Assembly (NCBI GenBank): GCA_018873245.2
Contig: JAEMBT020000001.1
Coordinates: 3,286,001 to 3,350,000, forward strand
Direction of reading: 5' to 3'
DNA from: Archegozetes longisetosus
Taxonomy: Eukaryota; Arthropoda; Arachnida; Sarcoptiformes; Trhypochthoniidae
DNA: 64,000 nt
Positions within the stretch are counted from its first letter, which is position 1; each line of letters opens with the position of its first letter. A model generated the notes under the pieces. The model was not told the origin of the DNA and ran no database searches. It was given only the letters and a program-made list of their open reading frames with translations. The translations under genes and the position numbers were made by a program. Below, piece after piece: positions 34,541 to 46,002 of this stretch.

Positions 34541-36125
34541 GAGTAAAAGAATATTCACTCAACAGGAGCACATAGAGCGAATTTTCAAGCCTCTGCAGCC
34601 CACTAATGTTCAGTTTTACGCTTACAACTCATGTGAAATATGTGCGCTAAACATAAGTTGTGTAAAGTCTTACCAAAAAAGAAAAAATTTTCAAAATGTT
34701 ACGATTACCTGAGCTCGAATACGATCTACCTTTACACATTAACCGATAACTCTGGTGCTTAACTTTTAAGATTTGTGTGGAACAGTTGTGCTCTGCGTGC
34801 TATATTACTTTGCATTAATGATGTTTCGCTTTCAAGTTTTTAATTTCAATTCTATTTCGATTTTAATTCCTTACTAGATTATTAATGTAATTTTGAATAC
34901 AAGAAATTAATAATTAATGGTTAAAGTATTTTTTAATACAGGCTTTTATAATGAGAAGTGGCAAGAAATTCAAAATTTTTAAACAAGCAATTAGAAGTTA
35001 AAATTTTTAAGATACTCGGCATTATTTTTGAAAACACAATCATTTCCAGTCTTTTATCACGCAAACGATTTTGACATCCAATGCAACCGTTATGGTATTT
35101 AATTCGATTCATTTCTCTTTTTAAAATCAATCTTGATTAGCTTACATTTCATCTTTCACTATCATTTCGATTGTAGTTCAATGCCGATTAATTGAAATTA
35201 TCTCTTAAGTTACGTTTACATAATGAAACATTTTTGAAATATGTTTACAAAATTTTTGTTTCTGAAATTTGTTTCGTCGTTTAAATGCTATGTTTCAAAT
35301 GTTTTAAAAGCTTGAAAGATAATCTCCAAACATGATTGGCAGATGTTGGCCAGTGTTCTACTTTTGAAGCATGTTTCTGTGAAACTTCCCATCATAATTG
35401 TCTCTATCAAATATTTGAGTTAAGTAACACACCTCTTTTCGGACAACGTTTCAATGCTTGGATTCAATTGGTCATTCTCAAACAAATTTTTATAAACTCA
35501 TTTTGCTGTGTAAACGCTAAGTTTCAGTTTAAAATCTTATTTGTAATTTTTATCTTATAAACATAAGGATTAAATAAGTCAATAACATCAAAAAGAAGTT
35601 TCATCATATGTTTATTAAAGAGAAAGATGAGCTAAAGAAAAAGCAAATGACAGAGAGAATTGGAGTTTAAATACTTGAAATGGCTCTAGATTCATTGATC
35701 TAATAACTGGCAAACTTATAACTAGTGTGAATCTAGAATTCTAGTTACGAATCTTGTAAAAGATGCTTACTAATGACTAGATTTAGTAGAATTAGCTATT
35801 ATTCAGTTTAAGTAGTTTTGAATCTATTCTCCAATCAATTAGAGTTAATTGAGTTTCGAGGTCTAAATTCATTATGTACTAAATAAATTCAGAACTTATG
35901 TAATCTTTTCAAATTTATTATAAAAATCTTTAAATTTCCTAAAGAATTAGTTGAGAATTTTTTCATCAGTAAAATTCATCAAATTAAATATTGAATAAGT
36001 ATTGCATTTTATTTTATTCTATTCAAAATACAAGTAAAGTAATTTATTGGATAGAAAAATTAAACAATCATTGTTTTAATCAGTCACTCAATAGTATTAG
36101 ATGGAATCAGTGAAAATTGGAATTA
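34541..36125. other. Intergenic, no gene seen
   Basis: AT-rich. Around 35210-35540 GTTTC/GAAAC strings and a weak inverted pair (CGTTTACATAATGAAAC against TGTGTAAACGCTAAGTTTC) suggest a small unrecognised repeat. The frames here have no recognisable content. Confidence 0.4.
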
Positions 36126-37061
36126 AGCCTTGGCTAGAGAAATCTGCACAAAATAATTTTAATAATTATTAATCAAAATTTCACCGAAATTGAACAGAAA
36201 TTTATTAAATGAAAATACATTATATGAAGTTTGATTTGATATCAATTGATGACAGATAGTACTCCTTTGTCCGCTGCTTTGCGCACCTTAGTCTTAACAC
36301 CTCTCATAAGGTTTTGGCACAGATTTTCAGATCTTTTACGTATTATTGTTTTGATTCTTCGAATTAGTTTAGGGATTTACATCTGTTGTCCACCCATTTT
36401 CATAAATTTGTTACCCAAATTTGCCCAAAATATTTCAATTGGGTGGAGTTGGGGGACATTTAGAGACATCTAAATGGGGACATGGGGGACATCTCTTTTG
36501 GGACAACTTTGATTCCAACTCTTTGGTAAACTTCTTGAGTGGTTTTGGCGTAATGAGAAGTAGCCAAATCGGGCCACAAAACATATTTATCGTCTGAATG
36601 GTACTTATCGATAAAATCTTTCAGAAGTGGTAAACATTCCCGAATATGGACTTCTGCAGTGATCGCATTACCGCGAACTCAATTATTTTGTCCTTAGTTT
36701 TTCGGTTAATTTCTCGGTTTTTTCTCGGACCTGGAGTCCGATCGGCACTCTGACCACTTATGAATCTTTGGATAATTGAATATACTGTACGGCGAGGGAT
36801 GCCCTCCAATTCATAATGTCTTACGATATCACAAGTTTTCATATTCAGGTTTCTTTCAATAAAAGCGCCAATCCTTTTCCTAGCCTCAAGCTCTTTAGAG
36901 GAGGACATCTTTCTTATTATAAATTATTATAAACTGATAATTGCAATGTTTTGTTACCTAATAACTATTCTTTCAAAGTAAAAACAAAATTTAATCGAAT
37001 CAACTATATTTGGTTAAGAAATTGCGTCTTAAATTTTGTGCAGATTTCTCTAGCCAAGGCT
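36126..37061 (-). mobile_element. Tc1/mariner element with TA duplication (copy 2)
   Basis: Ends AGCCTTGGCTAGAGAAATCT (36126) and its reverse complement (to 37061), about 30 bp, flanked by TA on each side (36124-36125 and 37062-37063). At 936 bp it is internally deleted relative to its transposase. Confidence 0.88.
36377..36908 (-). pseudogene. Tc1/mariner transposase remnant (copy 2)
   Basis: Same family as 1570-2479. The N-terminal helix-turn-helix is intact as a frame (36621-36908: MSSSKELEARKRIGAFIE, ELEGIPRRTVYSIIQRF). A deletion removes the segment with the first catalytic Asp. The rest reads LKDFIDKYHSDDKYVLWPDLA (second Asp), then a small internal duplication and frameshift near 36470, and LNVPQLHPIEIFW with the final Glu, ending at TAA 36377. 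Inactive. Confidence 0.85.
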
Positions 37062-37063
37062 TA

Positions 37064-38840
37064 TTTCCTTAACTATTGTGTTTGTTTCCCCCTATGAACT
37101 AAAATTAAAATAGAAGATAAATTAATTTTCGTCAATATAGTCTATAGCATTAATTATTGGCCATATCTTTAGTTTTCTTTTTATAACTCAGACTAAGTTC
37201 TCATTTAATGCACTTACAAATAAACTTAATCATTTGATGTTTTAGTCAAACATCTAATCTATTGTGTAAATGGAATAATGAAAACTTATAGAAAATGTAT
37301 TTACATGTCAAATATTTATGCAAATATGTTGATCGAAAGATCAATGTCGATGTTCAGTTCATCGAAAAATAGATATTAAAATTGCAAAGAATCGTAAAAT
37401 GATTGCTCTCTGATAAATACTTATAAATAATTTGAAACTTAACAAACTGAATAAGTTTTAGCAATTTAATTTTATAGACTTAAAAATTTTATCGAATTTT
37501 CTAAATATAAAGCCAACTGAATATAAGACTAATAACGAATACTATAGCAACAATCGCTCTTTAATCCTAATGCCAGTTTGAGTTTTAAGCAGAATAAGAT
37601 TTAGTTATAAAAAATTGAGGATATTCTTAACAATATTCTAAAAGTAAATTCATGATATGCACGACATAACTGATAGAAATATAAATTCTTACCCACATAG
37701 AAAACTAAATTCAGTCAATTTTGCATTTTGATGAGAATGCAGTGGTAGTTCAATCATTTCTAATGCCAAGAAAAGTTATTACATATTCAATTCCTAAAGA
37801 TTTTCAGTAGTTTTGACACTATAAAAAGTAGTTATTATGTAAAATTTTTATTTAAGTTATTAAAACTATTAAAACTGCAGTCTTGAGTCATTTGATTTAT
37901 TGCATTTGGAAGTAAACATAACCAAATTATTGATTAATAAATGATGAGATTAGCATTTTTAGTCTAAGTTTCAAGTATCAGCTCAGATTTACCTACATTT
38001 CGCTGCATGAAAACATTGCTACTAAAGCATTGTAAGGACTGATAAATCGTTGAGCACACTCTCACACTTTTATACTCTTACATCCAGTTTTACAGAATCT
38101 GCTGAGATTTGCGTAACTCGACTCTCAATACCTGAACTTATGATTGCTTTGCGCTCAATTTTTGAAGTGGACTCAAATGAGTACTAAGTATCTGTAACAA
38201 TAGTTATAAGTACAAAAATAAACTAAAACTAGGGAGTTGAGATGACACCAATCAAATTTCAAAGTTGAAGTTATTAAAGTTTAATATTTTCAAATGTGAG
38301 ATCTATGTTCAATATAACTTAAATTTTAAGCTCAATGACGAAGTAAACAAAATTTAATGGTTATCCACAAAGTCCGAAGTTCAGAGTCATACATAAAATA
38401 TATTGATTTTAATTAAATACATACCTTTCAGATTGGACCTTAGTTCCCACAGACATTTTTGGCGACCCATAAAATAAAATTAATTAAAATTACAGAATTT
38501 TATTATATAAAATCAACATAAATGTTTTTTACAGAAAAGTTCGTCAATATCGAGTGCAATCTTAGTTATGAAAAACTCTTATTCGGCATGAAACTCGTAT
38601 TTTTAAAGCTTTCAATTTATCAAGTTCTTTATTAGGTATGGTAGAGATCTCATCGTTATTCAAAAATATGATGAGAATTGAATTTTGCGAACCGTGACCC
38701 ACATTTGGGTTGCAACCTACCTTTTAGGAACCTCTGGATTAGAACCTATTGTGCTATAGTTTCAAATTTAAGTTGTAATCTATTTTTACTATATTTTATA
38801 GCAAATTAATAAAATTTCATACTCAATAATGTACTATTTT
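37064..38840. other. Intergenic, no feature seen
   Basis: AT-rich spacer without recognisable genes or repeats. Confidence 0.45.
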
Positions 38841-39341
38841 TTACGTGAAGTTAGAGAGAAATTTGAATTGGAATCTCCACTCTGTTGGTTCCGCACTGTT
38901 TAAGATTACTCAAAGTAAACTTTAATAAGGAAGGTGGTGGTTTTCTTTTTGACATTGCTGCTATTTCCAAGAGACAGATTGTCCTTTTCTGATGTCTCAT
39001 TTTCTACTAATCAAACATTTACCTAAGTTCTAATCTATGCATATATTAAACTGATTTTTGAACATCAAATCTTAGGGCTGCTAAAGATATAAAGCATTAT
39101 TTTCTATGAAGTTCAACTCTAATCAAGGTATCAGCTGTAGTGTGAAGAAAATTTAAATGATTTGAATGGGAATACTTGAGAGTAGATACAGAAGTATCAC
39201 TTTATTGAACAACTTAAGTTCTATATTTAATTGTGAAAAATGAGAACTTGACAAATACTAATATAATAGTTTTACGAGCAGTGGAGAAGACAGTAGGGAC
39301 TGAGGGTACCCCAATTAAAGTCTGTCGCTAACTTCACGTAA
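38841..39341. mobile_element. Possible MITE with TTACGTGAAGTTAG ends
   Basis: TTACGTGAAGTTAG at 38841 and its exact reverse complement ending at 39341; inside, TCTCCACTCTGTTGGTTCC faces a related CTGTCTTCTCCACTG. No frame and no convincing target duplication. A 500-bp non-autonomous element is the likeliest reading. Confidence 0.45.
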
Positions 39342-39886
39342 GAATTTGTATATTTTTGAGTTGGAAGTTTTGTTAATTTGTTGTAATAATTGATATAAAA
39401 TAAAGCAATAATAGATAATAATTCAAGTTTAAAACTATTACACAATAAGTTTAACCAGAAAAGTATGTGAATATGGTATGTGTACCCACACTTGGAATCT
39501 CTGTTTTGCTGCTGTACACAAATAAATTGAATATTTAACTATATTTAAATTGAAACAAGACAACAAAAAGTGAGAACTATTAACAAATAAAAAAGAAAAT
39601 TATTGTGTTTATAGTAAATGAAGATTGTCTTTAGCTTTGACTGTTTAATTGATCAGATCAGTTTCGACCAAAGGCATAGTTATCTGATTGTGAGTGTCAT
39701 GAAATTTATTATCTCGGAGACCATTAATTAATTCACATTTAGCCACTTTCGAACAAGTATTTAACGATTCATTACTATCGGTAACAATTCGTTGAGTACT
39801 GATTGTTTCTTTGCTTTCCTCATTCTTAGAACCCCTTTCTAGTAGTTCTTCGCTTGGCGATTGTTTCTTTTGGTGGTTAAGATTAA

Positions 39887-42800
39887 CTACAGAGAAATCT
39901 GATTTTGCCCTTTCAGAAGAACTTTGTTTGTCGGTAAGACTCTACTTTTAATCTTTCTTGAACGATGTCTTGTATTGTTTTGAGTTCTCATCAAATCAGC
40001 AACTATAGTACAAACTATGGCTAATAGACCCAAAAATGGGATGAACCAAATAAGACTACTACATTGTTCTGAACTTCCAAGTCTTAGCTCTTCGTTTTCT
40101 ATGGTACTCGCTTCTGGGATCTCAGAATTAGTTGAAGCAGAAGTGATTTCGCTCGAAGCAGTTGGAGTGTTTGATGGATTCAATGTCCCGAAGGTTTGAC
40201 TACTTTCTAATTGTGATGTTGGGATTTGTGTGGTTTCAGTTAATTGAGTGGCAATTGTAGTAGTAGTTGTTGTTATCGTCGTTGTCGGGCGTGCAGTTCG
40301 AGGACAATTGAAATACTGTTTGGCAGGTTCTGGTGGGCACTAAAGAACAGAAATAATGATCAAGCTGAAGGTTTAGGATTATTGAAAGTAAACTTTAGGT
40401 GAATATTGAGTGATGTCTGCTTTGCAATATTCTTCAATTCCAAAGATGACGAGATGAAGCGCATCGGCTATTATTGCTTTGACTTGAATCCATTGCTTTA
40501 TAGTGTTTTGTGACCTTAAACCATCTGCTTGTAAGAAATAGGGATATTCTCCTCTTATATACGCCTTATCGGTAACGTTAAACTGAGGACTTTTAATGTG
40601 ATAAAATTAATATTTAGTGTAAACATCGTCGTTATACAATATAAAGACCGGATAATCTTTTTAGGAATTGAGCTGTTCACATATGCAAAGCAGCTTAAAT
40701 TGGGAATGATGGGAAATAAAGCCATTCATTAGTTTTGCCATCGGTCACACGTTGACTACGTTTGTAAAGAAACCATTGATTATCCTGAAACTAAATAAAA
40801 ACGTCATTTACTATGGCTTCAGTTGTAGATAGAGCTGAAAATAATGCTTAGGATTAATTTTAGTGCTAGAACAAGATCTAAGATAATGCTATTCAAAAAT
40901 TATGGTTTGAAAACCAGTCCTGTAACTTGCAATAGTCTGGTGCTGCTAACACTTTCAAATTAACTGCAATAACATTGAAACTTAGCTGAAATAAATCTAT
41001 GTTATTATTTAAATTGCTTTCACTTGATTTCTATGAATGAAAAGTCAATTGAAGGAAAATATAAATAATGTTAAACGCGGGTAAATCCGGGCAAATGGGT
41101 CTAAAGGGGTTCCCGACCCCCCAACTCCAAGTGTAATACATCACTGGATTCAGTTCGTCGAGCTGAACACTTTGATACCACACTTGACTACTTACAACCC
41201 GAACCTGCCCACTTCTGGCCACTATGACCTAACCCCCTCGAAAATGGGTAAACATGGCTTTACCAAATCGTAACCCAAGCCAAACCTGATTTAAACTAAG
41301 GTATAATAGGTTAGGTCGCTTCGCGAGCTAACTTATTCTCCCTCAGTTTATATCAGGCTTTTTGGGTTACGACTCGAGAATCTAGGTTTATCCATTACGA
41401 GGTACTAAACCAAACAATGATGGATATCTCAAGAACTACTTGTGATAATTGATCAAGTGAGGTATCAAAATGCTCAGTTCGATGTCCTGAGTCCAATGAT
41501 ATATCTATTGGTGAGGTCAGCCACTCCCGTCGGGAGTTGTCCAGAAGTGGTCAAGTATGGTATCAAAATGTTCAGCTTGACGAACTGAATCCAATGATAT
41601 ATCACACTTGGGGATAGGGGGTCGGGAACTCCTTTAGACCCATTAGCCCGGATTCACCCTTAAACGCAATGACTTGAAAGCCTATGATGGAGCTATAGCC
41701 CCGTTGCTCTAGTGCTTATTACGGCTGTGTTAAAAACTAATTATAACACATAGATTACATACTTTTATAAATACTGTTGATATTCTGTGGGTTTCTTCAT
41801 ATATAGTAAAACCAGCATTTATAGGAGTTGGCAAATCAGTCCAATACTATTTAATAGGTAACTCAAACTATTTAGAAATGCCTGTTTCCGTATCTAGGAA
41901 GGGTTGCGCAACCCAGAGGACCTGTGCCCTAGAGCACCAATTTTTATGAAACTATAATATAGTATAGAGAACTCTTAAAAAGTTAGGTTACACCAAATGA
42001 CCTTGATCTTTGGCCCCTGGGAGCTATAAAGAAAATCAAAATGCAAAAATCTTCGCAATTTTTTAGGAGAAAATCGACAAAATATATTTTTTTAATTTCT
42101 TCGCAGAAAAAACTAGACTTATTTGTAAGTTTATAAGGATAATCTTTTTATTTTAAAAATTAAATTTTCACACTTTAATGAGAGAATAAAATTTTCGGAA
42201 AATTTTATAAAATTGTTGCCAACGAGGTACCAACCTAGAAAAAATATATGTGATGTATATTTTAGTTATTTTTATAAGAAAAAAGAATTAGGGTGGTACC
42301 TCCCTGGCAACATTTTGAAAATCGCGTAAAACTACAGAAACATATGACAGTGACATTTATTGATTAAGTCTGGATAGAGATTCTAAAATTTATGGAAAGT
42401 ATAAAAAACTATTTATCATCAGAAGTTTCTAATGTTATTGGAGGAGCATGTGAAAAAAGGCCAGTAAGAAATGATGCCGGAGATGAAAACCGAGACACTT
42501 CAGTATCTTTCCTTTTTCGGTGTCCATCTCCTACTCAAGGATAGTCCACAGCTACTTAGTTCCATCAGTTGACTCGGCGTCAAGAGTGAGGGTTCAGAAG
42601 TTTCTAAATAGGCTATATTTGCAATCATTTATATAAGAAATTAAAGAATATATTTTAAAATGCCTACTATATTCAACTACTTTACCCCCAGACCGCATGC
42701 AAATCTCAAAAAATACTAATATGTGTAAAAAATATAAAACTTACCTTAAAATGATGAAACCACAGAAGAACAATAATAAAAAGACAATTGGTTGTGCAAA

Positions 42801-43073
42801 ACAAAAACAATACAAATGGATGCAAATCTTAATATTTTCACTTTTCTGTTAAAGTTAGCGTTGTAGAAGAATGCATTTATAGGATTAATTTCTTAACTAT
42901 TTATCTACTATTCGTATAAAAAGTATAAAGTGAATACCTGCTGGGGCTAGAGACTATGGGACTATGGAACTCTCCTTTCCAATAATAATTCCCTTTGTAC
43001 ACATAGTCTACCCCATCATCCGAACTAACAGCTGCATCAACGAATTCATCTGCACATAGCTGTAAATCTGGAT
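39887..43073 (-). CDS. Unresolved gene with hemopexin-like exon and C-terminal membrane segment
   Basis: Not identified. Minus-strand pieces that look exonic: 43073-42938 (ADEFVDAAVSSDDGVDYVYK then GNYYWKGEF, a hemopexin-repeat pattern, ending at CAG^gtattc); about 40791-40700 (after tttcag, DNQWFLYKRSQRVTDGK); about 40590-40394 (VTDKAYIRGEYPYFLQADGL ... EYCKADITQYSPK^gtttac); and 40339-39887, starting after ttctttag with CPPEPAKQYFNCPRT, a Thr/Ser-rich stalk, a membrane span LIWFIPFLGLLAIVCTIV, a basic stop-transfer and a ~40-residue tail. The last two join in phase 0. The second carries a TAA I could not splice out, so the locus may be a pseudogene, or exons may be wrong. Likely a cell-surface protein with N-terminal exons missing from my model. 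Confidence 0.4.
41078..41660. mobile_element. Foldback element in the intron of the hemopexin-like locus
   Basis: Arms 41078-41205 and 41551-41660 are reverse complements (AATCCGGGC, GGGTCTAAAGG, GTTCCCGACCCC and the core TTCAGTTCGTCGAGCTGAAC). Between them are a second palindrome with inner arms (about 41262-41390: AACCTGATTTAAACT against AGTTTATATCAGGCTTTTT) and another core copy at 41468-41510. Same repeat style as 7374-8958; no frame. Confidence 0.75.
42213..42318. repeat. Short inverted repeat
   Basis: TGTTGCCAACGAGGTACCAA at 42213 faces its near reverse complement GGTGGTACCTCCCTGGCAAC ending at about 42313, with a ~50-nt AT-rich loop. Probably a small MITE or its end; function unknown. 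Confidence 0.5.
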
Positions 43074-44430
43074 CTATGTATTGACCATAAGTTATTTGAC
43101 ATAAGTGGAGATAATTAGATATTTTGAGTATGAATGGATTTTTCAGTTTATTTGAACCTTTGTAATATTTTTTATGAGAATTGAATCATTAACTAAATGA
43201 ATAAGTTATAAGCAGAAGTCGAGATACAAGTAAATGTAAAGATACCTCATTTCAACTGCAGTTTTAACTTTTCAATTAATTTTGAATATTTTAATTGAAA
43301 CGCGCGCAACTATAACACTCACTCTATTTAATTGTCGAGCAATGAGATCTAAAACTTAAACATTGTTCGAATTAATCATTGTAATGCTAAAAAACAATTG
43401 GATTGAGATTCGGCTTAAGGTTAATGTGGAAATTGGGTATAAGAGAGTTATACCTATACCAGATCATTGTCCTCATATGTCTAGAATTTCTATTATGTAA
43501 CACAATCTAACCTAACCCTACCCAACTCAAGCTAATCAAATCCTACATCAGCTATAAACCAAACTTTAGTCAACAATTGATTAGAAATGAGTAATAGGCG
43601 GTTATCTCAAGTTGAATTCTTTTTAGATTTTTAAACTATACGCTTTGACTTGTATTTTATTAAAAATATTAAAAAAGTGAGCGCATATTTCAGTGAAAAA
43701 ATAATAATTTATTGGCGTAACGAAACATATATTAATGTTAATTAATAGGACTGAAATTTAAAAAATATAGATTAATATAGTTACGTACTTTATTTACGGT
43801 ATGTTCTTGCTGCATACCATTGTATCAGAAGTCACATGATTTTACTTTCTGTTTATTTTGTTCAAGCTGTTCATTAATCAATGTTTTAAAATGCATAAAA
43901 GCTTTAATAAAATAAAAATAAAGGCTATCCTGAATTTATTAAATTGAGATTTGACACAAATTTAAACTTTATATTTTAATACAAATTAAGCGCAACTTTG
44001 AATGAGTTTTCTCTTTATCATTCATTATGCGATAACCAGTTATTAGGCCTTATATAAATTCTGGTATATTGTCTATTGAACGTGTCAGCTCTAAACAAAC
44101 ACTGAAAAAATAGTGTATTTATATTTTCAAGAAAATCTATTTTACTATTTGCTGTATAAAGCTATCATAACAAGTTACGTCTGGGTTGGTGAAATGAGAA
44201 ATTTTTGCAACGATAGCAAGCGGTTTTAACACTTCATTTCAAGCAACTCGTGACATAAGCCTAATAGGTAAGCAAATTAATCTAAATTTATAGCTTAAAC
44301 AATGATACTAATTAATAATAATAATAATAATGTGATCTCAAGTTTATTCCTTTGAAGCGATTATCACTGATTATTTAGCAAGTTCTCAAATACAACAGTG
44401 AATTTTAACGCGGAATTTTCTCAAATTGAA
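43074..44430. other. Intergenic / possible upstream exons, none found
   Basis: No further exon of the hemopexin-like locus could be recognised. An (AAT)n tract lies at 44313-44330. Confidence 0.35.
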
Positions 44431-44439
44431 CAATAAATG

Positions 44440-45761
44440 GGCGAATCTTAGCAATCCCTGCTCGGGGTATTCCTATTGACCTATATCACAATATTTAACC
44501 CCTACAACATACATATCGTTGGAAAGGTCTCGACAAACTGAATACAATGATAACACTCATGTGATCTTGAGAATTTGAAAAATAAAAAGAAAGTTTTCAC
44601 TGTTAAGCGCTCTAGGGAACTGCCCTACTGGGCACTGCCTGTGGCCTCCCCTTTACCTTTAGAACGGGGCGAGGAGTTCAATACACTTGTTTTTCAGTTA
44701 ATCAGAATTCAAACCTGATTCTTGATTCGAATCGTGATAAAATGGTGGACGATGAAGAGTGAGTCTGTCTATGATGTGGATGGCAAATATTCAATCATTT
44801 TGTCTAAATTGAAGAAACTAATATTGTTCGTCGTAAATACAAGCGAGGCAGAATGTTAGAAGGAGAAAAACATATTTAGGTCCTAGGTGGGACATGCAGA
44901 TTAACGAGAGAGGCATTCATGTTTAGAGTACCAAATAGAACAGTATCGGTTATTGACTGTTTAGTTAGTAATCATGATTAGCCAGGTTCAATCTTAGTTA
45001 CCCATCCAGCTGCAGTTTATAAGTACATTTCACTTAGGTAACATCATTTGGTTGACCATTATAGTGTCAATCACAGCCTTCATTTTGTCTGTCCAGATGA
45101 TAAACAAGTACACACCCAAAATATTGAAAGCCGTTGGGCACAATTGAAAAAAATATTAAATCTTATCGCTCGAACAAATACATTGACCAATTCATCTCTA
45201 AATATTTATACAAATTTGCTCATTTTAAGAGTAGAAAAGTACCGTTATGGTAAAAAATATAAACATTTTCTAAAAGATGTCGTTAAAGTTTATCATGGAC
45301 CTGCTCTTTATTTAGACAGACTTACTCTTCATCGTCCACCATTTTATCACGATTCGAATCAAGAATCAGATTTGAATTCTGATTAACTGAAAAACAAGGT
45401 GTATTGAACTCCTCGCCCCGTTCTAAAGGTAAAGGGGAGGCCACAGGCAGTGCCCAGTAGGGCAGTTCCCTAGAGCGCTTAACAGTGAAAACTTTCTTTT
45501 TATTTTTCAAATTCTCAAGATCACATGAGTGTTATCATTGTATTCAGTTTGTCGAGACCTTTCCAACGATATGTATGTTGTAGGGGTTAAATATTGTGAT
45601 AATAAGTCAGAGATTAAAGGTCACCCGTCGGCGAAGCCGAGGTCACAGGTCATCATATATGGTATCGTTGGACTCAGCTCGACGAGACCTTTCCAACGAC
45701 ATATGACTCGTTGATATAGGTCAATAGGAATACCCCGAGCAGGGATTGCTAAGATTCACCT
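44440..45761 (+). mobile_element. Short Merlin-type element with 9-bp target duplication
   Basis: Starts GGCGAATCTTAGCAATCCC and ends with the reverse complement, flanked by CAATAAATG at 44431-44439 and 45762-45770, the 9-bp duplication typical of Merlin. Inverted repeats are about 310-320 bp (to ~44760 left, from ~45327 right). The right arm holds an extra ~115 bp (about 45600-45715) that is itself palindromic around ATCGTTGGACTCAGCTCGAC. The element keeps only the end of a transposase. Confidence 0.88.
45048..45386 (+). pseudogene. C-terminal part of a Merlin transposase
   Basis: 112 residues with VNHSLHFVCPDDKQVHTQ and NIESRWAQLKK (the catalytic Glu), then YRYGKKYKHFLKDVVKVYHG and a Ser/Asp tail ending ESDLNSD. 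The Asp-bearing N-terminal two thirds are deleted. The last ~20 codons lie inside the right terminal repeat, so the left repeat carries the same coding sequence inverted. It corresponds to the two last exons of the 3.8-kb Merlin element, here without the intron. Confidence 0.8.
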
Positions 45762-45978
45762 CAATAAATGAAATTACACAAGATTTTCTATTAAAATGAA
45801 AACTCTGCCGTACTTTAATAAAGATGTTACTATTTTGTACTTAAATGCTGATAAACTGCTCAATTAAAGTGATCGTTGCTATTACGAATGTAACAATCTC
45901 TACTAAACGTTTAATTATAATCGAATACTACTGAATACGAAATATTGATTTCTAGCAAAAATTTAATATTTTGCTTGC

Positions 45979-45987
45979 TATATAAAA
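45979..45987 (+). promoter_or_regulatory. TATA-like box before the NB-ARC gene
   Basis: CTATATAAAA-type box only about 16 nt before the first ATG (46003). If it were used, transcription would start at or past that ATG, so either it is not the promoter or translation starts later. Confidence 0.25.
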
Positions 45988-46002
45988 TCATTGTAGCTGG
46001 TG

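Noticed and set aside
35336-35560. 74-residue frame
   Set aside because: No family resemblance; lies in a weak inverted-repeat region and is probably chance.
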